32,782 nucleotides of DNA from Micromonospora rosaria (GTDB taxonomy: Bacteria > Actinomycetota > Actinomycetes > Mycobacteriales > Micromonosporaceae): contig NZ_LRQV01000080.1 of NCBI RefSeq assembly GCF_001567585.1, positions 1 to 32,782 on the forward strand. Reading direction: 5' to 3'. The position numbers and the translations under genes were made by a program. Below, piece by piece: positions 15,133 through 21,968 of this stretch. The stretch's first letter is position 1. Each line of letters opens with the position of its first letter. The notes under the pieces were generated by a model. That model had not been told where the DNA came from, made no database searches, and saw nothing but the letters and a program-made list of their open reading frames with translations.

Positions 15133-15380
15133 GCCCTGCCCTCGCCGACCTCCCACTACGCAAGGTGCTCGACGGGCTGAGGAAGGCCGGTTTCGAGCAC
15201 GTCCGGACAAAGGGCAGCCACGCGGTCTACCGGGACTCCACCAGCAAGCTGGTGGTCGTCCCCCAGCACAGCACGATCAAGCGCGGCACGCTGGCGTCGA
15301 TCCTCCGTCAGGCCGGGCTGACCCCCCGACGAGTTCCGCAAGCTGATCGACTGAGGGCGGTCGTCAGGGCAGGGTGGTGA
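15129..15380 (+). CDS. hicA: HicA-family mRNA interferase toxin with a frameshifted C-terminus
   Basis: HicA is a small dsRBD-fold mRNA interferase. Residues 1-65 are regular HicA: LPLRKVLDGLRKAGFEHVRTKGSHAVYRD, with the catalytic His in GSHAVY, then VVVPQHSTIKRGTLASILRQAGL. After GLTP the frame passes a run of six C (15322-15327). With five C it would read DEFRKLID and stop at TGA 15352-15354, the normal family ending. With six it reads RRVPQADRLRAVVRAGW and stops only at 15380, running 17 bp into the convergent tsaE gene. This is either a real one-base insertion or a sequencing error in the C-run. The catalytic core is present, so activity is uncertain rather than lost. Confidence 0.85.
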   Translation: MSPALADLPLRKVLDGLRKAGFEHVRTKGSHAVYRDSTSKLVVVPQHSTIKRGTLASILRQAGLTPRRVPQADRLRAVVRAGW

Positions 15381-15846
15381 GGCGGTCCGCCCAGTCGCCG
15401 CCGACCGGGTCCAACTCGACCTCGCGGGTGTCGTCGTCGTGGCGGTCGATGCGGATCCGCAGGTGGGCGTCGGTCAGGTGCTCGGCCAACCCCTCGCCCC
15501 ACTCGACCACGGTGACCGAGTCGTCGACCGAGGCGTCCAGGTCGAGGTCGTCGATCTCGGCACGGGGGTCCGCCGCGTCGCCCAGCCGGTACGCGTCGGC
15601 GTGCACCAGCGCCACCCGGCCGCCCCGCGCCGGGTCGGGCCGGTGCACCCGGGCGATCACGAAGGTCGGCGAGGTGATGTCGCCGCGTACCCCCAGCCCG
15701 GCGCCGATGCCCTGGGTCAGCGCGGTCTTGCCGGCCCCGAGCGGGCCGGTGAGCAGGACCAGGTCCCCCGGGCGCAGCACCTGCGCCAACCGGCGCCCGA
15801 AGTCGTACGTGTCGGCCGGGGTCGGCAGCCGCACGGCGTCACTCAC
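15364..15846 (-). CDS. tsaE: tRNA threonylcarbamoyladenosine biosynthesis ATPase TsaE
   Basis: TsaE binds and resets the TsaB-TsaD complex in t6A synthesis. It has 160 residues, the usual length. The Walker A is GPLGAGKT (34-41), followed by SPTFVIARVH, LVHADAYRL and VVEWGEGL, all diagnostic of the family. The GTG start overlaps the stop of the upstream hydrolase gene (GTGA), so it is the last gene of the alr-hydrolase-tsaE run. In most actinobacteria tsaB follows directly; here tsaB is 5.2 kb away. Confidence 0.97.
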   Translation of the reverse strand: MSDAVRLPTPADTYDFGRRLAQVLRPGDLVLLTGPLGAGKTALTQGIGAGLGVRGDITSPTFVIARVHRPDPARGGRVALVHADAYRLGDAADPRAEIDDLDLDASVDDSVTVVEWGEGLAEHLTDAHLRIRIDRHDDDTREVELDPVGGDWADRLTTLP

Positions 15847-16940
15847 AAGTCCTCCAGGAACCGTTCCAACGCGGCGTTGACCTCGTCCGCGTGCTCCAGC
15901 ATCACCACGTGCCCGCTGTCGGGGATCTTGACATACTCGGCGTGCGGCAGCCGACGCACGATCTCCTCGGAGTGCACCACCGGGGTGAACATGTCCTTGT
16001 CGCCCACCACCACCAGCACCGGAGCCCCGGCCAGCGCGGCCAGCGCCGGGAAGCGCGAGTGGGTGGCGATGGTCCGCAGGTACCGGGTGACCGTGTCGGC
16101 CGAGGTCCGCGAGTTCATCGTCTCCACGTACGACACCAGGGCGGGGCTGGGGTTCGGCGTGCCGAAGCCGTACCGGCGGGTGAGCAGCCAGGCCACGTTG
16201 GAGGTGGAGCGCCGGGCCTTGTCGATCACGGTGCCGCCGTACCGGGTGGCGTTGCTGACCATGTACAGCATCGGGGAGCCGATCCGGCCCAGCAGGGCCG
16301 GCGCGACGAGCTTCGTCTCGGCGAGCAGCCCGCCGGTGGTGGCGATCAGCACGGTGCCGGCCACCCGGTCGGCGAAGAACTCCGGGTACAACTCGGCGAG
16401 GGCCATGATGGTCATGCCGCCCATCGAGTGCCCGACCAGCACCAGCGGCCCCTCCGGGCTGGTCCGGTCGATCACCCGGCGCAGGGTGTGACCGAGCGCG
16501 GTCAGGTCGTACTCGCCGGTCTCCAGCCGCCCCGACCGGCCGTGCCCCGGCTGGTCGTACGCGACGATCCGGTGCTCGCCCCGCTCGGCGAGCACCTTGC
16601 GCTGGAAGTGGAACGTCCCCATGTCCAGGCAGAAGCCGTGCACCAGCACCACGGTCGGGTTCCCGGCCACCGGACGGGTCGGCTCCACCACCTCGACGTG
16701 GATGTCGGTGCCGTCCGGCATCTCCAGCCGGAACGCCTCGTCGTACCGCTGCTCGCCGAAGGGCTCGTCGGCGTACCGGTCGGCGGAAACGGTCTTGAAC
16801 CGGCGGACCAGGGCCCGCTCGGTGGCGACCCCGGCGGCCAGCCCGGCGGCGGCCACCCCGACCGCCGCCCCGACCAGCCCGGCCACCTTCCCCGCCGCAC
16901 TACGCGGCCTGGGCAACCGGAACCGGGCGGCACCACTCAT
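15843..16940 (-). CDS. Alpha/beta hydrolase of the alr-tsaE operon
   Basis: This 365-residue protein has an N-terminal hydrophobic Ala/Gly-rich segment (about 18-40) that may anchor it to the membrane, then an alpha/beta hydrolase fold. The oxyanion region is VLVHGFCLDMGTFHFQ, the nucleophile Ser172 is in VGHSMGG, the acid is in GDKDMFTP and the base in PDSGHVVMLE, so the triad is complete. It overlaps alr upstream (ATGA) and tsaE downstream (GTGA). The gene is a constant member of this operon in actinobacteria, but its substrate is not known. Confidence 0.9.
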   Translation of the reverse strand: MSGAARFRLPRPRSAAGKVAGLVGAAVGVAAAGLAAGVATERALVRRFKTVSADRYADEPFGEQRYDEAFRLEMPDGTDIHVEVVEPTRPVAGNPTVVLVHGFCLDMGTFHFQRKVLAERGEHRIVAYDQPGHGRSGRLETGEYDLTALGHTLRRVIDRTSPEGPLVLVGHSMGGMTIMALAELYPEFFADRVAGTVLIATTGGLLAETKLVAPALLGRIGSPMLYMVSNATRYGGTVIDKARRSTSNVAWLLTRRYGFGTPNPSPALVSYVETMNSRTSADTVTRYLRTIATHSRFPALAALAGAPVLVVVGDKDMFTPVVHSEEIVRRLPHAEYVKIPDSGHVVMLEHADEVNAALERFLEDL

Positions 16941-18055
16941 GAGTTCTCCCCGTCGTAGACCCGGGGGACCCGGGTGCCGCCGAAGCGGGTGACGATCTCG
17001 TAGTTGATGGTGCCGACCGCCTCGGCCCAGTCGTCGGCGGTGGGCCCGCCGTCGACGCCGCTGCCGAAGAGGGTCACCACGTCCCCGGCGGCCACCGGGT
17101 CGTCACCGCAGTCGAGCACGAACTGGTCCATGCAGACCCGGCCGGCGATCGTCCGGCGTACCCCGCCGAGCTGCACCGGGCCGGAGTTGGAGGCGTGCCG
17201 GGGCACCCCGTCGGCGTACCCGAGGGGCACCACGGCCAGGTTCGCGTCCCGCTCGGCGTGGTACGTGTGGCCGTACGAGATCCCGGTGCCGGCGGGGACC
17301 CGTTTGGTGAGCATCACCCGGGCGCGGGCGGTCATCGCCGGGCGCAGGCCGTACCGTTCGCCGGCCACCGGGGAGAGCCCGTACACGGCGATCCCGGGAC
17401 GCACCAGGTCGAAATGGGTGTCCGGGCGGGTCAGCGTGGCCGCCGAGTTGGCCAGGTGCCGGTACCGGGGGCGCAGTCCGGCCCGCTCGACCAGGTCCAG
17501 GCCCTCGTGGAAGACGGCGAGCTGCCGGTCGGTGGTCGGGTGACCGGGCAGGTCGGCGTAGACGAAGTGGCTCCACACGCCGACCACCTCGACCAGCCCG
17601 TCGGCCTGGGCCTTCGCGGCGGCGTCCAGCAGCGCCGGCCAGTCGGCGACGGTCGCCCCGCCCCGGGAGAGCCCGGTGTCGATCTTGAGGTGCAGCCGGG
17701 CCGGACGCTCCGCCCGACGGCTCGCCTCGACCATCTCGTCGAGCTGCGGAAGGCTGGCCACGCCCAGGTCCACCCCGGCGGCCACCCCCTCGTGCAGCGG
17801 CAGGCCGGGGGCGAGCAGCCAGGCCAGCACCGGCACGGTGATCCCGGCCCGGCGCAGGGCCAACGCCTCGTCGAGGGTGCAGACCCCGAGCCAGTCCGCC
17901 CCGGCGTCCAGCGCCGCGCGGGCGGCCGGGACCATGCCGTGGCCGTACCCGTCGGCCTTCACCACGGCCATCAGCTCGGCGCTGGTGCCCGCGCGGAGTC
18001 GGGCCACGTTGTCACGGATCGCGTCAAGGTCGACGCGCACCTCGGCCTGCCACAT
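16937..18055 (-). CDS. alr: Alanine racemase
   Basis: This PLP-dependent enzyme makes D-alanine for peptidoglycan. It has 372 residues. The PLP lysine is Lys33 in VVKADGYGHG, and the second catalytic base is Tyr261 in ISYGHTYHAE. RPGIAVYGLSP and AGRVCMDQF are further family motifs. TAGGCT ends 6 nt before the ATG, so the message is probably leaderless. The stop overlaps the hydrolase start. A 6-bp-arm palindrome (18071-18088) lies just upstream of the -10 box. Confidence 0.97.
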   Translation of the reverse strand: MWQAEVRVDLDAIRDNVARLRAGTSAELMAVVKADGYGHGMVPAARAALDAGADWLGVCTLDEALALRRAGITVPVLAWLLAPGLPLHEGVAAGVDLGVASLPQLDEMVEASRRAERPARLHLKIDTGLSRGGATVADWPALLDAAAKAQADGLVEVVGVWSHFVYADLPGHPTTDRQLAVFHEGLDLVERAGLRPRYRHLANSAATLTRPDTHFDLVRPGIAVYGLSPVAGERYGLRPAMTARARVMLTKRVPAGTGISYGHTYHAERDANLAVVPLGYADGVPRHASNSGPVQLGGVRRTIAGRVCMDQFVLDCGDDPVAAGDVVTLFGSGVDGGPTADDWAEAVGTINYEIVTRFGGTRVPRVYDGENS

Positions 18056-18061
18056 GCACCC

Positions 18062-18067
18062 AGCCTA
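18062..18067 (-). promoter_or_regulatory. -10 box of a leaderless alr promoter
   Basis: On the minus strand TAGGCT ends 6 nt before the alr ATG, with no ribosome binding site. It would drive alr-hydrolase-tsaE. The -35 position is occupied by the palindrome at 18071-18088. Confidence 0.55.
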
Positions 18068-18070
18068 CTT

Positions 18071-18088
18071 CCAGGGTGATCTCCCTGG
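18071..18088. promoter_or_regulatory. Palindrome upstream of the alr -10 box
   Basis: CCAGGG-TGATCT-CCCTGG has perfect 6-bp arms and starts 3 bp upstream of the -10 box, covering the spacer and the -35 position. It could be an operator; no regulator is assigned. Confidence 0.4.
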
Positions 18089-18114
18089 CCCGTCCCCGCG
18101 CTGCCGACCGGTGA

Positions 18115-18160
18115 GGAAGGGCCCCTTCTTATCGCTTCCGGTAGAGGAAGGGCCCCCTTC
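18115..18160. repeat. Dispersed GGGCCC double palindrome, copy 2, intergenic
   Basis: GGAAGGGCCCCTTC and GGAAGGGCCCCCTTC flank a spacer with TTATCGCTTCCGGTAGA. This is the cleanest of the three copies and lies between the NAD(P)H-hydrate repair gene and alr. RNA from it could fold as two short hairpins or one long one and may end transcription. Confidence 0.8.
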
Positions 18161-18211
18161 AAACCGCTCCGCCGCAGCGCGGCGCGAGCAGAACCGGGCA
18201 GCGCGGGTCGG

Positions 18212-19681
18212 TCAGGTCAGTCGGGCGATGACCGGGCGGAGCGCGGTCACCACGTCGGGGGCGGTCACCGGGCCGCCCCGGGCCGCCTCCCGACCGGCCA
18301 ACCCGTGCAGGTACGCGGCCGTCGCCGCGGCCCGGTCCGCCCGCACCCCGGCGGCGAGCAGCGAGCCGAGCAGCCCGGCCAGCACGTCGCCGGTACCGCC
18401 GGTGGCCAGCGCCGGGGTGCCGGTCGGGTTCACGTACGCCCGGCCGGCGGGCGTGCCGACCACCGTGCGGTCCCCCTTGAGCAGGACCACCGCGTTCATC
18501 CAGGCGGCCAGCCGCAGCGTCGCGGCGACCCGGTCGGCACCCGGCTCCTCACCGCAGAGCCGGGCGTACTCCCGGTCGTGCGGGGTGACCACGATCGGCG
18601 CGTCGCGGGTGCGCAGCCGGTCCGCCATCGACCCGTCCACCAGCAAGGTGAGCGCGTCCGCGTCGAGCACCACCGGCACCGGCGCGGAGAGCACGGCGCG
18701 CAGTTCACCGACGGCCTCCTCGCCGGTGCCCAGCCCCGAGCCGCAGACCCAGGCCTGCACCCGCCCGGCGTCGGCGACCCGGCCGGTGGCGATCACCGAC
18801 GGGTGCTGGCGCACCACCTCGTCCCGCGCGCTGCCCGCGTACCGGACCAGGCCGGTCGGCCCGGCCAGCGCGCCACCGACGGAGAGCACCGCCGCGCCCG
18901 GGTACGTCCGCGAGCCGGTCGCCACGCCGACCACGCCCCGGGTGTACTTCTCCGAGGCCGGGCCCAGCGCGGGCCACCAGTCGACCACGTCCGAGCGCTC
19001 GACGACGTGCAGCGCCGGGGTGCCCCGCAGCCACGGGCCGAGCCCGATGTCGACCAGGTCCACCTCACCGGCGAGGGTGGCGGCCGGGCCGACCACCAGG
19101 GCCGGTTTCCACGCCCCGAACGCCACCGTGACGTCGGCGCGGACCGCGACGGGCCGGCCGGCGGCGGTCACCGGGACGTCCCCGGTGTCCACCGCGACAC
19201 CGCTGGGCACGTCCACCGCGACCACGGTGGCCCGCTGGCCGTCCCGGCCCCGGTGGCGCAGCAGGCTGGCGGCCACCTGCTCGGCGGTCTCCCGCAGCCC
19301 GCCGGTGCCACCGATGCCGACGATGCCGTCCAGCACCAGGTCGACCGTTGCCGGGGGCCGCTCCACCACCCGCCCACCGGCGGCGCGCAGCGCGGCCAGC
19401 CCCTCGGCGTGGGCCCGGTCGGGGGCGAGCAGCAGCGCGCCGACCGCCGCCCCGCGCCGGGCCAGGTGCGCGCCGGCGAAGAGCGCGTCCCCGCCGTTGT
19501 CCCCGGAGCCGACCAGCAGCAGCACCCGGGCGCCGTACACCCCGCCCCGGTCGGCGAGCAGCAGCGCGCAGCGCCGGGCCAGCCCGGCGGCGGCCCGCCC
19601 CATCAGCGTTCCCGGCGGGAGCGTGGCCATCAGCCCCGCCTCCGCCGCCCGTACGTCCGCGACCCGCCACACCGCTCTCAT
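18212..19681 (-). CDS. nnr: Bifunctional NAD(P)H-hydrate epimerase / ADP-dependent dehydratase
   Basis: The enzyme repairs hydrated NAD(P)H. The N-terminal epimerase domain (about 1-195) has VLLLVGSGDNGGDALFAG (the GxGNNGGDG-type loop) and VVAVDVPSGV; the C-terminal dehydratase domain (about 215-489) has VGVATGSRTYPGAAVLS, VVTPHDREYARL and the ATP-binding ATGGTGDVLAGLLG. The start is set at ATG 19681, where MRAVWRVADVRAAE matches the family N-terminus; a GTG at 19717 would add 12 non-conserved residues. There is a weak GGGACGGGG site. It lies in the same direction as alr, separated by the palindromic repeat. Confidence 0.93.
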   Translation of the reverse strand: MRAVWRVADVRAAEAGLMATLPPGTLMGRAAAGLARRCALLLADRGGVYGARVLLLVGSGDNGGDALFAGAHLARRGAAVGALLLAPDRAHAEGLAALRAAGGRVVERPPATVDLVLDGIVGIGGTGGLRETAEQVAASLLRHRGRDGQRATVVAVDVPSGVAVDTGDVPVTAAGRPVAVRADVTVAFGAWKPALVVGPAATLAGEVDLVDIGLGPWLRGTPALHVVERSDVVDWWPALGPASEKYTRGVVGVATGSRTYPGAAVLSVGGALAGPTGLVRYAGSARDEVVRQHPSVIATGRVADAGRVQAWVCGSGLGTGEEAVGELRAVLSAPVPVVLDADALTLLVDGSMADRLRTRDAPIVVTPHDREYARLCGEEPGADRVAATLRLAAWMNAVVLLKGDRTVVGTPAGRAYVNPTGTPALATGGTGDVLAGLLGSLLAAGVRADRAAATAAYLHGLAGREAARGGPVTAPDVVTALRPVIARLT

Positions 19682-19990
19682 GGCACCCCGTCCCGTCCGG
19701 ATCCGGCCCGGCGTCACTGCCGACCGCGACGATCACGAATTCACCCTACCGGTGCGAAAGGCCCGCAGATTACCCACCGACGCGACCGTGGGCAACACCT
19801 GTGGACAACCCGGGGGTACGGCTGCCGGCCGTCGTCCACAGGGCGTACCGGGGCGGCCGGCGGGCGCCTAGCGTCTGCCGGGTCGGGTCGGTCGTGACCG
19901 CCGGGGCGGAGGCAACGGGCGGTTCCGTCGGGCCGGCAGTGGGCCACGGACCGGCCGCCGTGGGCCGCGGACCGGGCAGGGGGAGGGGCG
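19682..19990. other. 309-bp divergent intergenic region
   Basis: It separates the NAD(P)H-hydrate repair gene (minus) from the WXG100-like gene (plus). It carries a minus-strand TAGGGT box at 19743-19748, two DnaA-box-like sites at 19800-19840, and a G-rich stretch leading into the GGGGGAGGGG ribosome site of the WXG100-like gene. No gene is seen in it. Confidence 0.6.
19800..19840. promoter_or_regulatory. Pair of inverted DnaA-box-like sites
   Basis: The sequence at 19800-19808 reads TTGTCCACA on the minus strand, a perfect match to the actinobacterial DnaA box. The sequence at 19832-19840 reads TCGTCCACA on the plus strand, one mismatch. They face each other 23 bp apart in a divergent promoter region. 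DnaA binding or titration is inferred. Confidence 0.45.
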
Positions 19991-20287
19991 ATGGGGCAGG
20001 AGCCGTTCGAGGTGGATCCGGGGGTGCTGCGCGAGGTGGCGGGGCGCCTCACCGACCAGGCGCACCGGTTGACGGCCGGGCTCCACGGGGTCACCGGTCT
20101 GGTGGTGACGGCACCGCAGTGGTCGGCCGGGGCGGCGCTGGCCGACCTGGAGACGGCGGTGCACCGGTGGTGTGGCCGGCTCGGCGGGCGGGTGGCGGAG
20201 ACCGCCGGCGCGCTCGGCACGGCCGCCGACGGGTACGAGACGGTGGACGACCGGGCCGCCGGGCGGCTGGCCCGGCTCTCGCCGTGA
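19991..20287 (+). CDS. WXG100/ESX-like small helical protein
   Basis: The protein of 98 residues has the layout of the ESX-secreted/EspC-like family: a helix beginning FEVDPGVLREVAGRLTDQA, a turn with PQWSAGAALADLE (the Trp of the W-x-G region is present but the Gly is displaced), and a second helix ending ADGYETVDDRAAGRLARL (Y-x-x-x-D secretion signal: YETVD). GGGGGAGGGG precedes the ATG. The stop overlaps the start of the DUF1023 gene (GTGA). It is probably a type VII secretion substrate or a partner of the next protein; no secretion machinery genes are in the window. Confidence 0.7.
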   Translation: MGQEPFEVDPGVLREVAGRLTDQAHRLTAGLHGVTGLVVTAPQWSAGAALADLETAVHRWCGRLGGRVAETAGALGTAADGYETVDDRAAGRLARLSP

Positions 20288-21873
20288 CCGGGTACGCCCG
20301 GCTCTGGCGGGTCGACCCGGAGCGGTGGCGGGCGGCGGGCTCGGCCTGGGCCGGGCTCACCGGCCGGGTCGACCGCTGGGTCGCCGACCTGGACGCCGGA
20401 GCGGGCCGGTTGCGCGGCGGCTGGTCCGGTGGGGCCGCCGGGGCGGCCGGTGCCCGGCTGACCGGGCTGCGCGGCGACCTGGCCGCGCTCTCCCCCGCCC
20501 TGATCGAGGCCGACCAGGTGCTCGCCGAGTTCGCCGGGCGGCTGCGCGCGGCCAAGGCCCGGCTGGTCGCCGCCGTCGAGTCCGCCGCCGGTGCCGGCGT
20601 GCTGGTCGACCGGCACGGTCGGGTGACGGCGGATCCCGCCGTGCCCCGGCCGGCGCACCGGGCCGGTCCCGCCGTGGTCCAGGTCTCCACCGGCATCCAC
20701 GCCGCGCTCGACCTGGCCGGGGCGGCGGACCGGGAGGCGGCGGCACGGCTGGCCGAGTTGACCGCCGCCGCCGGGTCCGGCTGGGCCGGTGTCCCACCGC
20801 CCTGGCGACCGCCGGCCGACGCGCCGCCGGCCGTGGTCCGGGCCTGGTGGGCCGGGCTCACCCCGGCGCAGCGGCGCTGGCTGGTGCGGCACGAGCCGGC
20901 GACGGTGGGGGGCCGCGACGGCGTGCCGGCCGCCGCCCGTGACCAGGCCAACCGGTTGCTGCTCGGGGTGCGGCGGGCCGAGTTGCGGGCCGAGCGGGGG
21001 CGGCTGCTGACCCGGTTCCCGCGCGGGCCGGCCGAGCTGGCCGGGTTGCGCCGGGTGGAGAGGGCGCTGGCCGGGCTGGGCGCGCTCGACGACCGGCTGG
21101 CGAGCCGGGAGACACCCCGGGCGTACCTGCTGGGCCTGCGCACCGGCGGGGAGGGGCGGGCGATCGTCGCGCTGGGCAACCCGGACCGGGCCGACCACGT
21201 CCTCACCTACGTGCCGGGGATGACCTCGGGGCTCGCCGACGCCACCGGTGAGCTGGGCCGAGCGGACCGCGTCCGGGCCCGCTGCGCCGACCTCGCCCCG
21301 GGCGCGGAGACCGCCGCCGTGCTCTGGATCGACTACGACGCGCCCGACTTCCTGCACGAGGCGTTCCGGTCGGGGCAGGCCACCGCCGCCGGTCCGACCC
21401 TGCACGCCTTCCAGGAGGGGCTGCGGGCCACGCACGACGGGCCACCGGCCCGGCAGACCGTGCTCGGGCACAGCTACGGGTCGGTGGTGGTGGGCGTGGC
21501 CGCCCGCGACCACGGGCTCGCCGCCGACGCCGTGGTCTTCGTCGGCTCCCCCGGGGTCGGCGTGGACCGGGCCGCCGACCTGCGGGTGCCGCCGGGACAG
21601 GTCTGGTCGAGCACCGCGCCGGACGACGCGATCCGGCTGGCCCGCCCGCCGGAGGACCTGCTCCGGCGGGCGGCGCTGGACGTGCCGCCGTTCGGCCCGG
21701 TGGCCGGCCTGGTGGACCGCCCGGACGGCGGGCTGTGGTTCGGCCACGACCCGAGCCACCCCGGCTTCGGCGGGCGTACCTTCCCCAGCGACCGGTCCGG
21801 CCACACCGGCTACTGGGACGACGGCAACCCGGCGCTGGACGGGATGGCCCGGATCGTGCTGGGCCGGACGTGA
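20284..21873 (+). CDS. WXG100-like domain plus DUF1023 alpha/beta hydrolase
   Basis: The start is GTG 20284, overlapping the stop of the WXG100-like gene. The open frame extends further upstream, but that part is out of context. Residues 1-105 form a long helical hairpin (WRAAGSAWAGLTGRVDRWV, then GGWSGGAAGAAGARL, a WSG turn), like ESX-type domains. Residues about 285-500 are a DUF1023 hydrolase: HVLTYVPGM, AVLWIDYDAPD, nucleophile Ser397 in LGHSYGS, and FVGSPGVGVD. The catalytic His is probably in RSGHTGYWD near the end. The pair is common in Micromonosporaceae and Streptomyces; the substrate is unknown. The last codons lie inside a 36-bp tandem duplication. Confidence 0.85.
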   Translation: MTGYARLWRVDPERWRAAGSAWAGLTGRVDRWVADLDAGAGRLRGGWSGGAAGAAGARLTGLRGDLAALSPALIEADQVLAEFAGRLRAAKARLVAAVESAAGAGVLVDRHGRVTADPAVPRPAHRAGPAVVQVSTGIHAALDLAGAADREAAARLAELTAAAGSGWAGVPPPWRPPADAPPAVVRAWWAGLTPAQRRWLVRHEPATVGGRDGVPAAARDQANRLLLGVRRAELRAERGRLLTRFPRGPAELAGLRRVERALAGLGALDDRLASRETPRAYLLGLRTGGEGRAIVALGNPDRADHVLTYVPGMTSGLADATGELGRADRVRARCADLAPGAETAAVLWIDYDAPDFLHEAFRSGQATAAGPTLHAFQEGLRATHDGPPARQTVLGHSYGSVVVGVAARDHGLAADAVVFVGSPGVGVDRAADLRVPPGQVWSSTAPDDAIRLARPPEDLLRRAALDVPPFGPVAGLVDRPDGGLWFGHDPSHPGFGGRTFPSDRSGHTGYWDDGNPALDGMARIVLGRT

Positions 21874-21932
21874 CCGGCCCCGGCCGGCGCCTCCGTGGGC
21901 CGGACCTGACCGGCCCCGGCCGGCGACCCCGT
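21861..21932. repeat. 36-bp tandem duplication across the DUF1023 stop codon
   Basis: Copies at 21861-21896 and 21897-21932 differ at three positions. Both begin GGGCCGGAC and contain TGACCGGCCCCGGCCGGCG. The first copy includes the end of the gene and its TGA, so the second copy is a duplicated gene end in the spacer before convergent glmS. Confidence 0.9.
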
Positions 21933-21968
21933 GGGCGGGGCGGGCGACCGGGGCGGGGCCGGGAAGGG

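Noticed and set aside
17676..19871. A 731-codon plus-strand frame opposite alr and the NAD(P)H-hydrate repair gene
   Set aside because: The opposite strand encodes two complete enzymes with active-site motifs; the frame is Ser/Arg/Ala/Thr-rich and lacks any recognisable fold.
20284..20290. An extended N-terminus for the DUF1023 hydrolase reaching back to about 19348
   Set aside because: That frame runs through the divergent region and across the WXG100-like gene; GTG 20284 overlaps the upstream stop and begins at the helical domain.
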